64,000 nucleotides of DNA. It comes from Marivirga tractuosa DSM 4126. Its GTDB lineage: Bacteria; Bacteroidota; Bacteroidia; Cytophagales; Cyclobacteriaceae. Below the pieces are notes generated by a model. It saw only the letters and a program-made list of their open reading frames with translations, had not been told where the DNA came from and did not search any database. Of the stretch, positions 7,596 through 17,388 are shown piece after piece. Made by a program: the position numbers and the translations under genes. Within the stretch, counting starts at the first letter, position 1. Each line of letters begins with the position of its first letter. Location of the stretch: positions 3,813,001-3,877,000 of the forward strand of contig NC_014759.1 in assembly GCF_000183425.1 (NCBI RefSeq), in the 5' to 3' direction.

Positions 7596-10385
7596 TTACC
7601 TTATAATTTGAACATATCCTTTATACCTTTTTTGCTTATTTTCAGGCCTTAACATATCAAAGGTAACAACAGCTTCGTAGTAATAAATGGCATAAGGAAG
7701 TGGTTCTCCGTTGAAATTGGTGCCGTCCCAATTAATATAGAGCCCATTCTCGCCTCCGCTTTCGTAAGCATATACTTGTCTTCCGTATCTATTGAATACT
7801 TTGAAATCAATTTTTTCTAAGAATCTAGGGCATTTATCAAATGGGATTGACCCAGCTTCACTAGCCCTCTGATAGAAAGGAGTAAAGAAATCATTTCGGC
7901 CATCATCATTTGGTGTAAAAACATTTGGGAATGCTATGTTCGGACAATTCTCTTTGCAAAAAGTTTCTGAAAATTCACTTCGGTTTTCAGACTGATCAAC
8001 AGCTCTAATGGCATAGCAGCCTGCAAATTCAGGTAAATTATCATGAATAAAGAAAGTGTCACGGGTGGTGCCAATTAATTCAAAGTCACTCTCTAATTCA
8101 TTCTTAAAGAATACTTCATAATAATTGATTTCACTATCGCAGCTATCTGCTAAATTAGATTCCCAGTAAAGCTCATTTTGGAATTGATCGAACTCACAAT
8201 TTTTATCCGCTAAAAATTCAAGGCATTTATCAGGGGAGTCTAATTGAAAACCCACATCAAATGGAGGACATGGATCAATTTGATCATCTGGGCGAGCACA
8301 AAGAATTTGAGAGTCGTTTAGTAAAGGCTCAAAAATATCTTCATTTCCATATCCTCCAGACGTAGTTACATAGTAACAATACTCCTCCAAGTTCGATAAG
8401 TTTTCATTGTTGAACTGACCACTATCTACATATTGAAATCCTTGTTGTCTTACATCAACTGAATCTATCAGTACTAATTGGTCCAGATTTTCATTTACTT
8501 TATTTCTATAAATGTAATGATAAGGGTAGTCTTGATTGGTATTTGACCAAGGAACTTCAGCTGACCAGTTTAATTCTATGGATTCGAATAAGCCTACAGA
8601 AGAAAGCCTTACCGTGGCTGCTTGGGCTGATATTTCGATTAGATTATCTTCTGAAACAGGATCATTTGCCAAGTATAATTCTAATTGATAATTATAAATA
8701 TTTTCTAAGGTATTCACCCCTGAATCTGTAAAAGTAGTATCGTCTGATACCATGCCCACTTCTTCAAAATCACTACCAGAGCTTCTCAAAATTCTATACT
8801 TGTAAGGTGGCGGATATTGAAGTATATCGATTTCGAATGGTGGCAACCAACTTATAGTAATTTCTCCATTTTCAGCATCTGTTTCATCAATAGTAACATT
8901 TGTAATTACAGGTCCTGTAGCATTAATCTGCTGGCACACTTCCTCTGAAGCATAGCTGACACCGCCTTTAGGCAATTCAAAGACTGCTACCAATCGATAG
9001 CAAAATGTAGCACCAAAATCTAATCCGCGTCCTGCATTATTATCTAGAAATGTATTTTGTCCAACAGGAACAGCTCCTATTAATTCATAGCCTCCATTTT
9101 CTGGTATTCCAATTTCACAGTTCTCGGGCTCAAAATCATAATTATCTACCCTTCTATATACTTGAATGACTTCGGCATCACCACAGTCATATTCATCCCA
9201 GCTGATTTCAATTGATCGCTGAGGCTTACTTTCAGCAACAACGTTTTTAGGAGATGGGGGCACTATAGTGATACTCCATGTTTCAAATGCAGTCAACCTT
9301 AAGCCAGGACCATTGTCTGTTGCTTTAAATCGCACTAAGTATGGGTCTTCTCTAATGTGTGTACAATCAGTTTGCCAAGAAAAGGCAGCATTAGTAGGCG
9401 ACTCTTCGTAAACTGCTGGATCAGGAGAAAGAATAGCTGGGGGGTCTAGCACAAATGGGCCTCCAAAGCCTTCAATTTTCACAGAAGATTCAGGGTTTGG
9501 ATCTGTTGCCACTATTGTAGCTTCCAACAAAGTACCCGCCTCAATGCAAGTGTCCAATGGAACTTGAATTTCAGGTGGATCATTTTCAGTTTCATCAACT
9601 ATAATTTGCATATCACGCGTCACGCTACCCAAAAACTCCCATTTACCAGAAATTTTTCTCCACTCTTCTGCAATAAATGCAATGTTAAATTCCCCCTTCA
9701 TTCCTGGAGCATCCCAAATTAAATCGCCTAAAATTGCATCTAATGTTAATGTTGCAGGACCGGTTTGCTGACTGTTTTGTCCGCCAGCAGCCACCTCAGG
9801 AGACCTGAAATTGGGTACATCAACTCCTGCTCTACTTTGAGGGGTGACCATTTTGAAAGCAATACTATCGCCATTGATGTCAAATGCACCTGGATTATGG
9901 TAGAAAAGCACTCCTACAGCCCCTTTGTCAACAGGAGGGATTAGAAAGACTGGAGTACTATTACAGCCAAAAAAAGGATCTATTCGAATTATTGTTTCTA
10001 CATAAAAAGAAACAGAACCAGAATTACTCATATTTATGATCCCCACATTTCTAAAATCCTCTACATATGAAACAGTATAGTCTCCATTAGATGAGTAAGT
10101 ATGCTGAATCTTAAATTCTACTAATTCGATTTCATCATCTATGATTTCCTTTCGGTTAAAACCATCAGGGTTTAGCATAATAACTTCGCCATCTCCAAAG
10201 TCGAATTCTCCATTTCCAAATAGAATATCGGAACCAGTATCTCTGTAAGCGGTAAGGGTAAACTCATAAGTTAGACCACTGCAACCTAATCTTCTTGCGG
10301 TAATTTCCCCAGCTCTTATATGAGTTCCATATGATTCCGAAAAACCGAAGATAATTAATGATACGATGAGGAGTACTTTTTTCAC
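7596..10385 (-). CDS. Large secreted protein with T9SS type B (gliding motility-associated) C-terminal sorting domain
   Basis: This 929-residue protein starts with a signal peptide (KKVLLIVSLIIFGF, cut near residue 20) followed by THIRAGEITA, a common opening of Cytophagales surface proteins. The middle is a chain of beta-sandwich regions resembling PKD, cadherin and fibronectin III repeats; stretches such as ISWDEYDC and ISWLPPFEI mark FnIII-like units. The last 90 residues match the gliding motility-associated C-terminal domain: FPNVFTPNDDGRND, FKVFNRYGRQVY, WDGTNFNGEPLP and final YKGYVQIIR. Export by the type IX system to the surface or medium is therefore expected. Start is GTG at 10385; no ATG is better placed. 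Function is unknown; adhesion or matrix binding is plausible. Confidence 0.85.
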   Translation of the reverse strand: MKKVLLIVSLIIFGFSESYGTHIRAGEITARRLGCSGLTYEFTLTAYRDTGSDILFGNGEFDFGDGEVIMLNPDGFNRKEIIDDEIELVEFKIQHTYSSNGDYTVSYVEDFRNVGIINMSNSGSVSFYVETIIRIDPFFGCNSTPVFLIPPVDKGAVGVLFYHNPGAFDINGDSIAFKMVTPQSRAGVDVPNFRSPEVAAGGQNSQQTGPATLTLDAILGDLIWDAPGMKGEFNIAFIAEEWRKISGKWEFLGSVTRDMQIIVDETENDPPEIQVPLDTCIEAGTLLEATIVATDPNPESSVKIEGFGGPFVLDPPAILSPDPAVYEESPTNAAFSWQTDCTHIREDPYLVRFKATDNGPGLRLTAFETWSITIVPPSPKNVVAESKPQRSIEISWDEYDCGDAEVIQVYRRVDNYDFEPENCEIGIPENGGYELIGAVPVGQNTFLDNNAGRGLDFGATFCYRLVAVFELPKGGVSYASEEVCQQINATGPVITNVTIDETDAENGEITISWLPPFEIDILQYPPPYKYRILRSSGSDFEEVGMVSDDTTFTDSGVNTLENIYNYQLELYLANDPVSEDNLIEISAQAATVRLSSVGLFESIELNWSAEVPWSNTNQDYPYHYIYRNKVNENLDQLVLIDSVDVRQQGFQYVDSGQFNNENLSNLEEYCYYVTTSGGYGNEDIFEPLLNDSQILCARPDDQIDPCPPFDVGFQLDSPDKCLEFLADKNCEFDQFQNELYWESNLADSCDSEINYYEVFFKNELESDFELIGTTRDTFFIHDNLPEFAGCYAIRAVDQSENRSEFSETFCKENCPNIAFPNVFTPNDDGRNDFFTPFYQRASEAGSIPFDKCPRFLEKIDFKVFNRYGRQVYAYESGGENGLYINWDGTNFNGEPLPYAIYYYEAVVTFDMLRPENKQKRYKGYVQIIR

Positions 10386-10517
10386 AGGTTGCCTTTATTG
10401 AGAAACTTAAAACGTTAAATTATGAAAATATGTTCTTTTTTCATTAAAACAATCATGATTCATGAAAAGTTAAACGAAAATACTATAATTAACTATATTA
10501 TTTAGAATTGTTTAAAA

Positions 10518-10560
10518 TAGAAAACACAATTGTTTTCTAAATGTTCCAAATGTAACTTTG
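10518..10560 (+). promoter_or_regulatory. sdhCAB promoter with overlapping dyad
   Basis: TAACTTTG at 10553-10560 is a perfect Bacteroidota -7 box (TAnnTTTG). ATTG ending at 10532 lies 20 bases upstream and serves as the -33 element. A dyad, TAGAAAACA / TGTTTTCTA (10518-10526 and 10531-10539, four-base spacer), overlaps the -33 element and could be an operator for a repressor. The start codon of sdhC follows at 10606. Confidence 0.6.
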
Positions 10561-10605
10561 AGACGAACATTTTATTATTAACTTCTAAAAATTAAAATAA
10601 AATAT

Positions 10606-11277
10606 ATGAGTTGGCTTTCTGACACTTTAACGAGTACAATCGGTAGGAAATTGGTGATGTCACTTACCGGTTTGTTTTTAATCATTTTTTTGGTTGTCCA
10701 TCTAGCAGGAAATTTTCAGCTATTGGCTGGTGATGGAGGAGTAGCATTTAATGAGTATGCAAAATTTATGACCTCCAACCCACTTATTAAGTTTACTTCT
10801 TATGGACTGTATGCTTTCATATTAATCCATATCGTTATGTCCATTGCCTTGGCACAAAAGAACAAAAAAGCAAGACCTGTTGGATATGATAAAGTAAAGG
10901 GATCTGCTAATAGTTCTTTTTCTTCAAGAAATATGGGCATTTTAGGATTTATTATCTTCGTTTTCTTGGTGATTCACATGAGGAGTTTTTGGTACGAAAT
11001 GCATTGGGGTTCTATTCCAATGGATAGTGCTGGAAACAAAGACCTTTATAAAGTTGTTAGTGCTGCATTTAGTCAGTGGTGGTATGTTGCAATTTATGTA
11101 GTATGTATGGTGGGATTAGCATTTCACCTATCACATGGGTTCTCAAGTGCTTTTCAGACATTGGGAGTCAATCATAAAAAATATACACCATTCATTAAAA
11201 AATTGGGAATCGTATATGCAATCCTTATACCGGCTGCATTTGCTAGTATTCCATTAATCATGTTTTTCAATAGTTAA
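10606..11277 (+). CDS. sdhC: Succinate dehydrogenase cytochrome b subunit
   Basis: This is the membrane anchor of complex II. The 223-residue protein has five hydrophobic helices (about residues 15-34, 63-83, 110-125, 158-178 and 200-221), as in the single-subunit, di-heme anchors of type B succinate:quinone oxidoreductases. Histidines in VVHLAGN, LIHIVMS, VIHMRSF and FHLSHGF are candidate heme ligands. No sdhD follows, which agrees with type B and with a menaquinone-using organism. It is the first gene of sdhCAB and is 16 bases from sdhA. Identification rests on topology, histidines and neighbours, and is strong. Confidence 0.93.
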   Translation: MSWLSDTLTSTIGRKLVMSLTGLFLIIFLVVHLAGNFQLLAGDGGVAFNEYAKFMTSNPLIKFTSYGLYAFILIHIVMSIALAQKNKKARPVGYDKVKGSANSSFSSRNMGILGFIIFVFLVIHMRSFWYEMHWGSIPMDSAGNKDLYKVVSAAFSQWWYVAIYVVCMVGLAFHLSHGFSSAFQTLGVNHKKYTPFIKKLGIVYAILIPAAFASIPLIMFFNS

Positions 11278-11293
11278 GGATAATTACTGTACT

Positions 11294-13228
11294 ATGAATT
11301 TAGAATCAAAAATACCTGAAGGTCCATTAGCAGAGAAATGGACAAATCATAAATTTAATGTGAAGCTGGTGAATCCGGCGAACAAACGGAAATATGATGT
11401 AATTGTGGTAGGGACAGGTTTAGCTGGAGCTTCCGCATCTGCTTCATTAGCTGAGCTTGGATACAATGTAAAAGCATTTTGTTTTCAAGATAGCCCTAGA
11501 AGAGCTCACTCTATTGCTGCACAGGGTGGTATTAATGCTGCTAAAAACTATCAGAATGACGGTGACAGTGTTTTCCGTTTGTTTTATGACACTATTAAAG
11601 GTGGTGATTATCGCTCAAGAGAAGCTAACGTTTACAGATTAGCCCAAGTAAGTGTTAACATCATTGACCAATGTGTGGCACAAGGTGTTCCTTTTGCAAG
11701 AGAATATGGTGGTTTATTAGCCAATCGTTCTTTTGGTGGAGCGCAAGTTTCCAGAACATTTTATGCTCGTGGTCAAACTGGACAGCAATTACTATTAGGT
11801 GCTTACAGTGCCTTGAGCCGTCAAGTCTCGAATGGTAAAGTAGAGCTTTTTCCAAGAACTGAAATGCTAGATTTAGTAATGGTAGATGGAAAAGCCAGAG
11901 GTATAGTAACTCGTAACTTGGTAACTGGGAAGATTGAATCTCACAGTGCACATGCAGTCGTTTTAGCATCAGGTGGATATGGAAACGTATTCTATCTTTC
12001 TACCAACGCAATGGGTTCAAACGTTACGGCTGCTTGGAGAGCACATAAAAAAGGTGCTTTGATGGCGAATCCTTGCTATACTCAAATTCACCCAACTTGC
12101 ATTCCTGTAAGTGGTGATCACCAATCTAAACTGACATTGATGTCAGAATCATTAAGAAATGATGGTCGAGTATGGGTGCCTAAAACAAAAGAATTAGCGG
12201 AGAAAATCAGGAATAAAGAAATTCATCCGAATGACTTAAGCGAGGATGAGAGAGATTATTATTTAGAAACTAAATATCCAGCATTTGGTAACCTAGTTCC
12301 TCGTGATGTGGCTTCAAGAAACGCTAAATATGTTTGTGACGAAGGTAGAGGAGTAAACTCATCTGGGAAAGCAGTATATCTTGATTTTAGAGATGCTATC
12401 AATAGAGATGGAGAAGATACAATTGCTGGGAAATATGGCAATTTGTTTGATATGTATAGACAAATAACCGGTAGTAATCCATATAAGGAGCCTATGATGA
12501 TTTATCCTGCTGTCCACTACACTATGGGTGGTCTTTGGGTTGATTATAATTTAAAAACTAATGTTGACGGATTGTATGCTACTGGAGAATCAAACTTTTC
12601 AGATCACGGAGCAAACAGATTGGGAGCAAGTGCATTGATGCAAGGTTTGGCTGATGGATACTTTGTACTTCCATATACAATAGGAAACTATTTAGCCGGA
12701 GAGAAATACGAAAAAATCGGGACTGATCACGAAGCTTTCAAAGAAGCAGAGAAAGCAGTGAAGGATAGTATCGATAAACTCCTTTCTATTAAAGGAAGCA
12801 AATCTGTTGACCAATACCACAAGGAGTTAGGAAAAATCATGTGGGATTATTGCGGCATGTCCAGAACTGCTGAAGGTTTGAAAAAAGCCAAAGAAATGGT
12901 GAAAGAACTAAGAGCTGATTTCTGGAAGAATGTAAAAGTTCTTGGTAGTAATGAAGAATTCAATAGTTCTTTGGAAAAAGCTTCAAGAGTTGCTGATTTC
13001 TTAGAGCAAGGTGAATTGATGATAGATGATGCTTTACATAGAGAAGAATCTTGTGGAGGTCACTTCCGAGAGGAGCACCAAACACCAGAAGGTGAAGCAA
13101 AAAGAAATGATGAAGATTTTGCTTATGTAGCCGCTTGGGAATATACTGGTCCTGAACAACCAGAAAAGCTTCATAAAGAGCAATTGATATTTGAAAATGT
13201 GAAACTGACGCAAAGAAGCTATAAATAA
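11294..13228 (+). CDS. sdhA: Succinate dehydrogenase flavoprotein subunit
   Basis: SdhA oxidises succinate to fumarate and carries covalent FAD. The 644-residue protein has the dinucleotide-binding motif [19 protein letters not shown] near residue 37. The FAD-linking histidine is in [18 protein letters not shown], and [12 protein letters not shown] is the substrate-site region. [17 protein letters not shown] near residue 440 is a conserved flavin contact, and [15 protein letters not shown] lies in the C-terminal part. It sits between sdhC and sdhB, 27 bases before the latter. Length and order match the Bacteroidota type B enzyme, which can also work as fumarate reductase. Confidence 0.97.
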   Translation: MNLESKIPEGPLAEKWTNHKFNVKLVNPANKRKYDVIVVGTGLAGASASASLAELGYNVKAFCFQDSPRRAHSIAAQGGINAAKNYQNDGDSVFRLFYDTIKGGDYRSREANVYRLAQVSVNIIDQCVAQGVPFAREYGGLLANRSFGGAQVSRTFYARGQTGQQLLLGAYSALSRQVSNGKVELFPRTEMLDLVMVDGKARGIVTRNLVTGKIESHSAHAVVLASGGYGNVFYLSTNAMGSNVTAAWRAHKKGALMANPCYTQIHPTCIPVSGDHQSKLTLMSESLRNDGRVWVPKTKELAEKIRNKEIHPNDLSEDERDYYLETKYPAFGNLVPRDVASRNAKYVCDEGRGVNSSGKAVYLDFRDAINRDGEDTIAGKYGNLFDMYRQITGSNPYKEPMMIYPAVHYTMGGLWVDYNLKTNVDGLYATGESNFSDHGANRLGASALMQGLADGYFVLPYTIGNYLAGEKYEKIGTDHEAFKEAEKAVKDSIDKLLSIKGSKSVDQYHKELGKIMWDYCGMSRTAEGLKKAKEMVKELRADFWKNVKVLGSNEEFNSSLEKASRVADFLEQGELMIDDALHREESCGGHFREEHQTPEGEAKRNDEDFAYVAAWEYTGPEQPEKLHKEQLIFENVKLTQRSYK

Positions 13229-13255
13229 GCTTTAGTCACCAAAAATATTTTAATT

Positions 13256-14005
13256 ATGAAATTCAATTTGAAAATCTGGAGACAGAAAAATAATCAAGAT
13301 AAAGGAGCATTTAAAACATACGAATTGGATGGTGTGTCATCAGATATGTCATTCTTGGAAATGATTGATGTTTTGAACGAACAATTAATTGATAAGGATG
13401 AAGATCCTGTACATTTCGATCATGATTGCCGTGAAGGAATCTGTGGAATGTGTAGTATGTATATTAATGGCGAGCCGCATGGTCCTTTAAGAGGTGTAAC
13501 GACTTGTCAATTACATATGAGAAGCTTCCAAGATGGAGAAACTATTACTATTGAGCCATGGAGAGCGAAGGCTTTTCCTATAGTGAAAGATTTAGCAGTT
13601 GATAGAAGTGCATTTGATAGAGTGATTCAAGCGGGTGGATATGTTAGTGTAAACACAGGCGGAACGCCAGATGCAAACGAAATTCCTATTCCTAAATCAG
13701 TTGCAGATGAAGCATTTGATGCAGCTACCTGTATTGGTTGCGGAGCTTGTGTTGCAGCATGTAAAAATGCCTCGGCTATGCTTTTTGTAAGTGCCAAAGT
13801 TTCGCAATTATCAATGTTGCCTCAGGGAAAGGTAGAGAGCGCTGAAAGAGCACAAAAAATGGTGGCGCAGATGGACGAAGAAGGATTTGGAGCTTGTACT
13901 AACACAGGTGCTTGTTCAGCTGAATGTCCAAAAGGGATTGATTTATCCAATATAGCAAGAATGAATAGAGAATATCTAGGAGCTAAAATTGGTTCCCAAG
14001 ACTAA
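13256..14005 (+). CDS. sdhB: Succinate dehydrogenase iron-sulfur subunit
   Basis: SdhB passes electrons from the flavin to the heme anchor. The 249-residue protein has the N-terminal [2Fe-2S] cluster ligands C58, C63 and C66 in [13 protein letters not shown] plus C84 in TTCQLH. Two later cysteine groups, [13 protein letters not shown] and [15 protein letters not shown], bind the [4Fe-4S] and [3Fe-4S] clusters. It is the last gene of sdhCAB and is followed by a strong intrinsic terminator. Identification is secure. Confidence 0.97.
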   Translation: MKFNLKIWRQKNNQDKGAFKTYELDGVSSDMSFLEMIDVLNEQLIDKDEDPVHFDHDCREGICGMCSMYINGEPHGPLRGVTTCQLHMRSFQDGETITIEPWRAKAFPIVKDLAVDRSAFDRVIQAGGYVSVNTGGTPDANEIPIPKSVADEAFDAATCIGCGACVAACKNASAMLFVSAKVSQLSMLPQGKVESAERAQKMVAQMDEEGFGACTNTGACSAECPKGIDLSNIARMNREYLGAKIGSQD

Positions 14006-14027
14006 CTCAAGAATTAATACATATAGT

Positions 14028-14052
14028 AAAAAGGGCTTCGGCCCTTTTTTTG
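14028..14052 (+). terminator. Intrinsic terminator of sdhCAB
   Basis: A nine-base-pair stem, AAAAAGGGC / GCCCTTTTT (14028-14036 with 14041-14049), closed by a stable TTCG tetraloop and followed by a T run. It lies 22 bases after the sdhB stop. Confidence 0.9.
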
Positions 14053-14157
14053 TTTGGTATCTTTATGTTTTCCATAACTCAAGCGGACTTCAAATTTCAA
14101 CAAGTGTTATTTTTTTTGTAGTTTAAGATTTATTCATTTATATCTCATTTTCCATAC

Positions 14158-15756
14158 ATGCACATAATAGATATTTCAATTTTTGTTGCTTACATGCTTG
14201 GTGTTCTAGGAGTTGGCTATTACTTCTTGAGATCCAATAAAGGGATGGATGATTACTATGTAGGAGGGAGGAAAATGACCAGTTGGCACATTGGATTAAG
14301 TGTTGTAGCCACGGATGTAGGAGGAGGTTTTTCAATTGGCTTAGGTGGGCTGGGGTTTACCATCGGGATTTCAGGCTCATGGATGCTTTTTACTGGGCTT
14401 CTTGGTGCATGGCTTGCCGCTGTTTTTCTTATTCCGGTGGTTAGAGGAAATAAAGCATTCGATAAGTTTCATACCATGCCACAGCTTTTTGCTTATTTTT
14501 TCGATAAGAAAACAGCATTGTTAGCTGCTTTGATTTCAGCAATAGGATATTTAGGTTTTACAAGTTCACAAATATTGGCAGGAGCCAAATTGGCCTCAGG
14601 AACCTTCCCTGATCTGGGTTTAAATCAGGCATTGATTATAATGGGGGTGATTGCAGTAGTTTATACTGTAATGGGCGGAATAAAAGCAGTTATATACACA
14701 GATACCATCCAGTGGATAATTTTACTGAGTGGTCTTATATTTATAGGTATTCCATTGTCATATAATGCTGTAGGTGGCTGGTCAGCGATAAAAGCAACCT
14801 TAGACCCGGAAATGCTTTCTATGACTAACATCAGCTGGCAGGATGTGGTTTATTGGGTAGTAACCATAATTCCAATTTGGTTTGTTGGCATGACGCTATA
14901 TCAGAGAATATATGCCAGCAAAGATGTAAAAACAGCTAAAAAGGCCTGGTATATTGCCGGGATCTTCGAGTGGCCAATTATGGCTTTCATGGGAGTAGCC
15001 CTTGGGTTGATAGCTAGAGTTGCTGCTGATCAAGGTATGTTTGCTGGCTTTGGTCCTGAAAATATTGCACAAGCTGATCCAGAAAAGGGTTTACCTATGA
15101 TGCTAGCTACTGTTCTGCCAGTGGGTTTACTCGGTTTAATGATGTCAGCTTATTTTTCTGCAATACTTTCTACCGCTGATAGTTGCCTGATGGCTTCATC
15201 AGGAAATTTTGTGTCAGACTTCATAAAAAAGTTTACGAATCGATTTGATTCTGATAAGAAAGAACTTAGGCTTTCCCAAGTTGTTACATTGATAGTGGGT
15301 ACTTTAGCACTTTTATTAGCAAGTGCAATGGAAAATGTTTTAAGTTTAATGCTGTACAGTTATGCTTTTATGGTTTCTGGTTTATTTGTTCCTATACTAG
15401 GCGGGCTTTTTTGGAATAAAACTAATGGGAATGCAGCATTTTCGGCTATGATCGCAGGAGGATTGACCACTGCATTGCTGCAAGCCAATAAAATTACCTT
15501 TGGTACTGCAACAAAAATGTCTGAATTACGAACATTTATGAATGAAGCAAAGTCGAAAGTTGAATTTACAGGAGTGAATATAGATAATATGACACCTGGT
15601 CAAGTGGTTGAATCAATCAATAAAATGCAGATAATTGATCTCCCATTTACTGAATATTTATTTAAATTACCTTTAGGATTAGACCCTAACGTATTTGGTA
15701 TCTGTTTTTCAGCAATAATTTTTGTAACTTACTCTCTAATATATCCTAAAAAATAA
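14158..15756 (+). CDS. Sodium:solute symporter (SSS family)
   Basis: This 532-residue membrane protein has about 13 hydrophobic helices and the SSS hallmarks GKGMDDYYVGGRKM-type opening (here NKGMDDYYVGGR), VVYTVMGGIKAVIYTDTIQ and SAYFSAILSTADSCLMASSG. SSS proteins import sugars, amino acids, vitamins or carboxylates with sodium. The substrate is not readable from sequence. The next genes (GNAT enzyme 7 bases on, racemase, amidohydrolase) suggest an amino acid or acylated amino acid. A loop of about 60 residues near residues 450-510 is less hydrophobic than usual before the last helices. Family assignment is firm. Confidence 0.92.
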   Translation: MHIIDISIFVAYMLGVLGVGYYFLRSNKGMDDYYVGGRKMTSWHIGLSVVATDVGGGFSIGLGGLGFTIGISGSWMLFTGLLGAWLAAVFLIPVVRGNKAFDKFHTMPQLFAYFFDKKTALLAALISAIGYLGFTSSQILAGAKLASGTFPDLGLNQALIIMGVIAVVYTVMGGIKAVIYTDTIQWIILLSGLIFIGIPLSYNAVGGWSAIKATLDPEMLSMTNISWQDVVYWVVTIIPIWFVGMTLYQRIYASKDVKTAKKAWYIAGIFEWPIMAFMGVALGLIARVAADQGMFAGFGPENIAQADPEKGLPMMLATVLPVGLLGLMMSAYFSAILSTADSCLMASSGNFVSDFIKKFTNRFDSDKKELRLSQVVTLIVGTLALLLASAMENVLSLMLYSYAFMVSGLFVPILGGLFWNKTNGNAAFSAMIAGGLTTALLQANKITFGTATKMSELRTFMNEAKSKVEFTGVNIDNMTPGQVVESINKMQIIDLPFTEYLFKLPLGLDPNVFGICFSAIIFVTYSLIYPKK

Positions 15757-15763
15757 TTAATAC

Positions 15764-16201
15764 ATGGAATATCAAACACTTACTTCAATAGACTCAGCAA
15801 CAACTTTACAGAAAAATGAGATTGCAGATTTTCTTTATACGCATCTTGATGAATTTGGTGATGCCAAGGACGACATCATGAAATGTTTGGACTATGCACT
15901 TAGTTCATTTGGTCATCAAGGAGGATTTGTAGTTTTAGCTCGAGAAAAAGGAAGTATAAAAGGAGCAGTAGTTGTAAATCAAACAGGTATGTCTGGTTAT
16001 ATTCCAGAAAACATATTGGTTTATATAGCTGTTCATAGTGACCAGAGGGGGAAGGGTGTAGGAAAGGAATTGATGAAAAAAGCTATCAATACAGCTAAAG
16101 GTGACATAGCACTTCATGTGGAACCAGAAAATCCTGCTAAATTCTTATACGAGAAATTAGGCTTCACCAATAAATATTTGGAGATGAGGTTAAAAAACTA
16201 A
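15764..16201 (+). CDS. GNAT family N-acetyltransferase
   Basis: This 145-residue protein has the acetyl-CoA-binding motif A of GNAT enzymes, AVHSDQRGKGVGKELMKKA (about residues 88-106), and the C-terminal motif FLYEKLGFTNKY. An N-terminal helical part precedes the core. It starts 7 bases after the symporter and ends 2 bases before the racemase-like gene, so the three are almost certainly one transcript. An amino-acid or amine acceptor fits the setting but is inferred. Confidence 0.85.
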   Translation: MEYQTLTSIDSATTLQKNEIADFLYTHLDEFGDAKDDIMKCLDYALSSFGHQGGFVVLAREKGSIKGAVVVNQTGMSGYIPENILVYIAVHSDQRGKGVGKELMKKAINTAKGDIALHVEPENPAKFLYEKLGFTNKYLEMRLKN

Positions 16202-16203
16202 AC

Positions 16204-17274
16204 ATGGCATTTTTAAAATTATATAAAGATAAGCTTAAACATAATTTTGATTTTTTACATAAACTTTTTACTGAAAATAATTTAGATTGGGGGGCAGTTA
16301 CCAAGCTGTTCTGTGGTAATGAACTTTATTTAAAAGAAGTTATTAATTTGGGATTTAGAGAAATCCATGATTCAAGAATTAAAAACCTTCAGAAGGTTAA
16401 AGAGATAGACCCAACAGTAAAAACCTGTTATATAAAACCACCTGCTAAAAGGAGTATTCCAGATATCGTGCGCTATGCTGATATGAGCATGAATACTGAA
16501 TATTATACTTTAAAGCTTCTCTCGGATGAGGCGGTTAGGCAAAATAAAACCCATAAAGTTATCATTATGGTAGAAACAGGGGATTTGAGAGAAGGAGTAA
16601 TGGGAGATCATTTAATTGATTTTTATGCCAAAGTATTTGAGCTGCCGAATATTCAAATCGAAGGCATCGGAACTAATTTGAACTGCTTGCATGGGGTGAT
16701 GCCCTCTCAAGATAAGCTGATTCAGTTGAGCTTATATAAACAAATTATTGAATTAAAGTTCAATAGGAAACTTCCTTTAGTTTCTGGTGGAACATCCGTT
16801 ACCATTCCACTGATCATGAACAAGCAAATTCCAGCTGGCGTTAATCACTTCAGAATAGGGGAAACACTTTATTTTGGTGCTAATCTTTTTGAGGAAACCA
16901 CTATTGAAGGAATGCATGATGATTGTTTAGAGCTTTTTACAGAAATCATTGAAATTACCGAGAAACCTAAGGTTCCAATGGGAGAAATGGCTGCCAATCC
17001 ACAGGGTGAAACTACCGAGATTGATGAATCATTATATGGTGAAACCAGTTACAGGGCTATTTTAGATATTGGAGTACTTGACATCGATCCCAAATATCTT
17101 ATTCTAGAGGGTTATAATTTTGAAATTGTAGGTTCAAGTTCTGATATGATTGTGATCGATCTCGGAGATAATCCAGAAAAGCGAAAAGTAGGGGATTTAA
17201 TCAATTTCAAAGTTAAATATATGGGTGCTTTAGGGATTTTGAACTCCAATTATATTGAAAAAACTGTTGAATAA
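16204..17274 (+). CDS. Alanine/ornithine racemase family PLP enzyme
   Basis: This 356-residue protein has the alanine racemase-type PLP barrel. The PLP lysine is predicted at K34 in WGAVTKLFCG, which matches the VTK-x-x-CG motif of clostridial ornithine racemase better than the AVLK-x-NAYG motif of Alr. IIMVETGDLREGV, GIGTNLNCLHGVMPS and LPLVSGGTSVTIPL resemble the same group. It should interconvert D and L forms of ornithine or another basic amino acid. It follows the GNAT gene by 2 bases. A dedicated alanine racemase lies 1.4 kb downstream, so this one probably has another substrate. The family is firm, the substrate inferred. Confidence 0.78.
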   Translation: MAFLKLYKDKLKHNFDFLHKLFTENNLDWGAVTKLFCGNELYLKEVINLGFREIHDSRIKNLQKVKEIDPTVKTCYIKPPAKRSIPDIVRYADMSMNTEYYTLKLLSDEAVRQNKTHKVIIMVETGDLREGVMGDHLIDFYAKVFELPNIQIEGIGTNLNCLHGVMPSQDKLIQLSLYKQIIELKFNRKLPLVSGGTSVTIPLIMNKQIPAGVNHFRIGETLYFGANLFEETTIEGMHDDCLELFTEIIEITEKPKVPMGEMAANPQGETTEIDESLYGETSYRAILDIGVLDIDPKYLILEGYNFEIVGSSSDMIVIDLGDNPEKRKVGDLINFKVKYMGALGILNSNYIEKTVE

Positions 17275-17388
17275 ATTTAAACGATTCTAAAATTGATTAC
17301 AGCTAGTGTTGTAGGTTGTTACTGATTTAATCAAATGCCACACTTGCTGGTGTAATTGCCAAATAGGCTCTATTTAAATTATTTTTTT

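Noticed and set aside
16204..17274. Considered as a second ordinary alanine racemase.
   Set aside because: The PLP lysine context (VTK-x-x-CG) and overall blocks match the ornithine/alanine racemase group, not Alr, and an Alr is present nearby.
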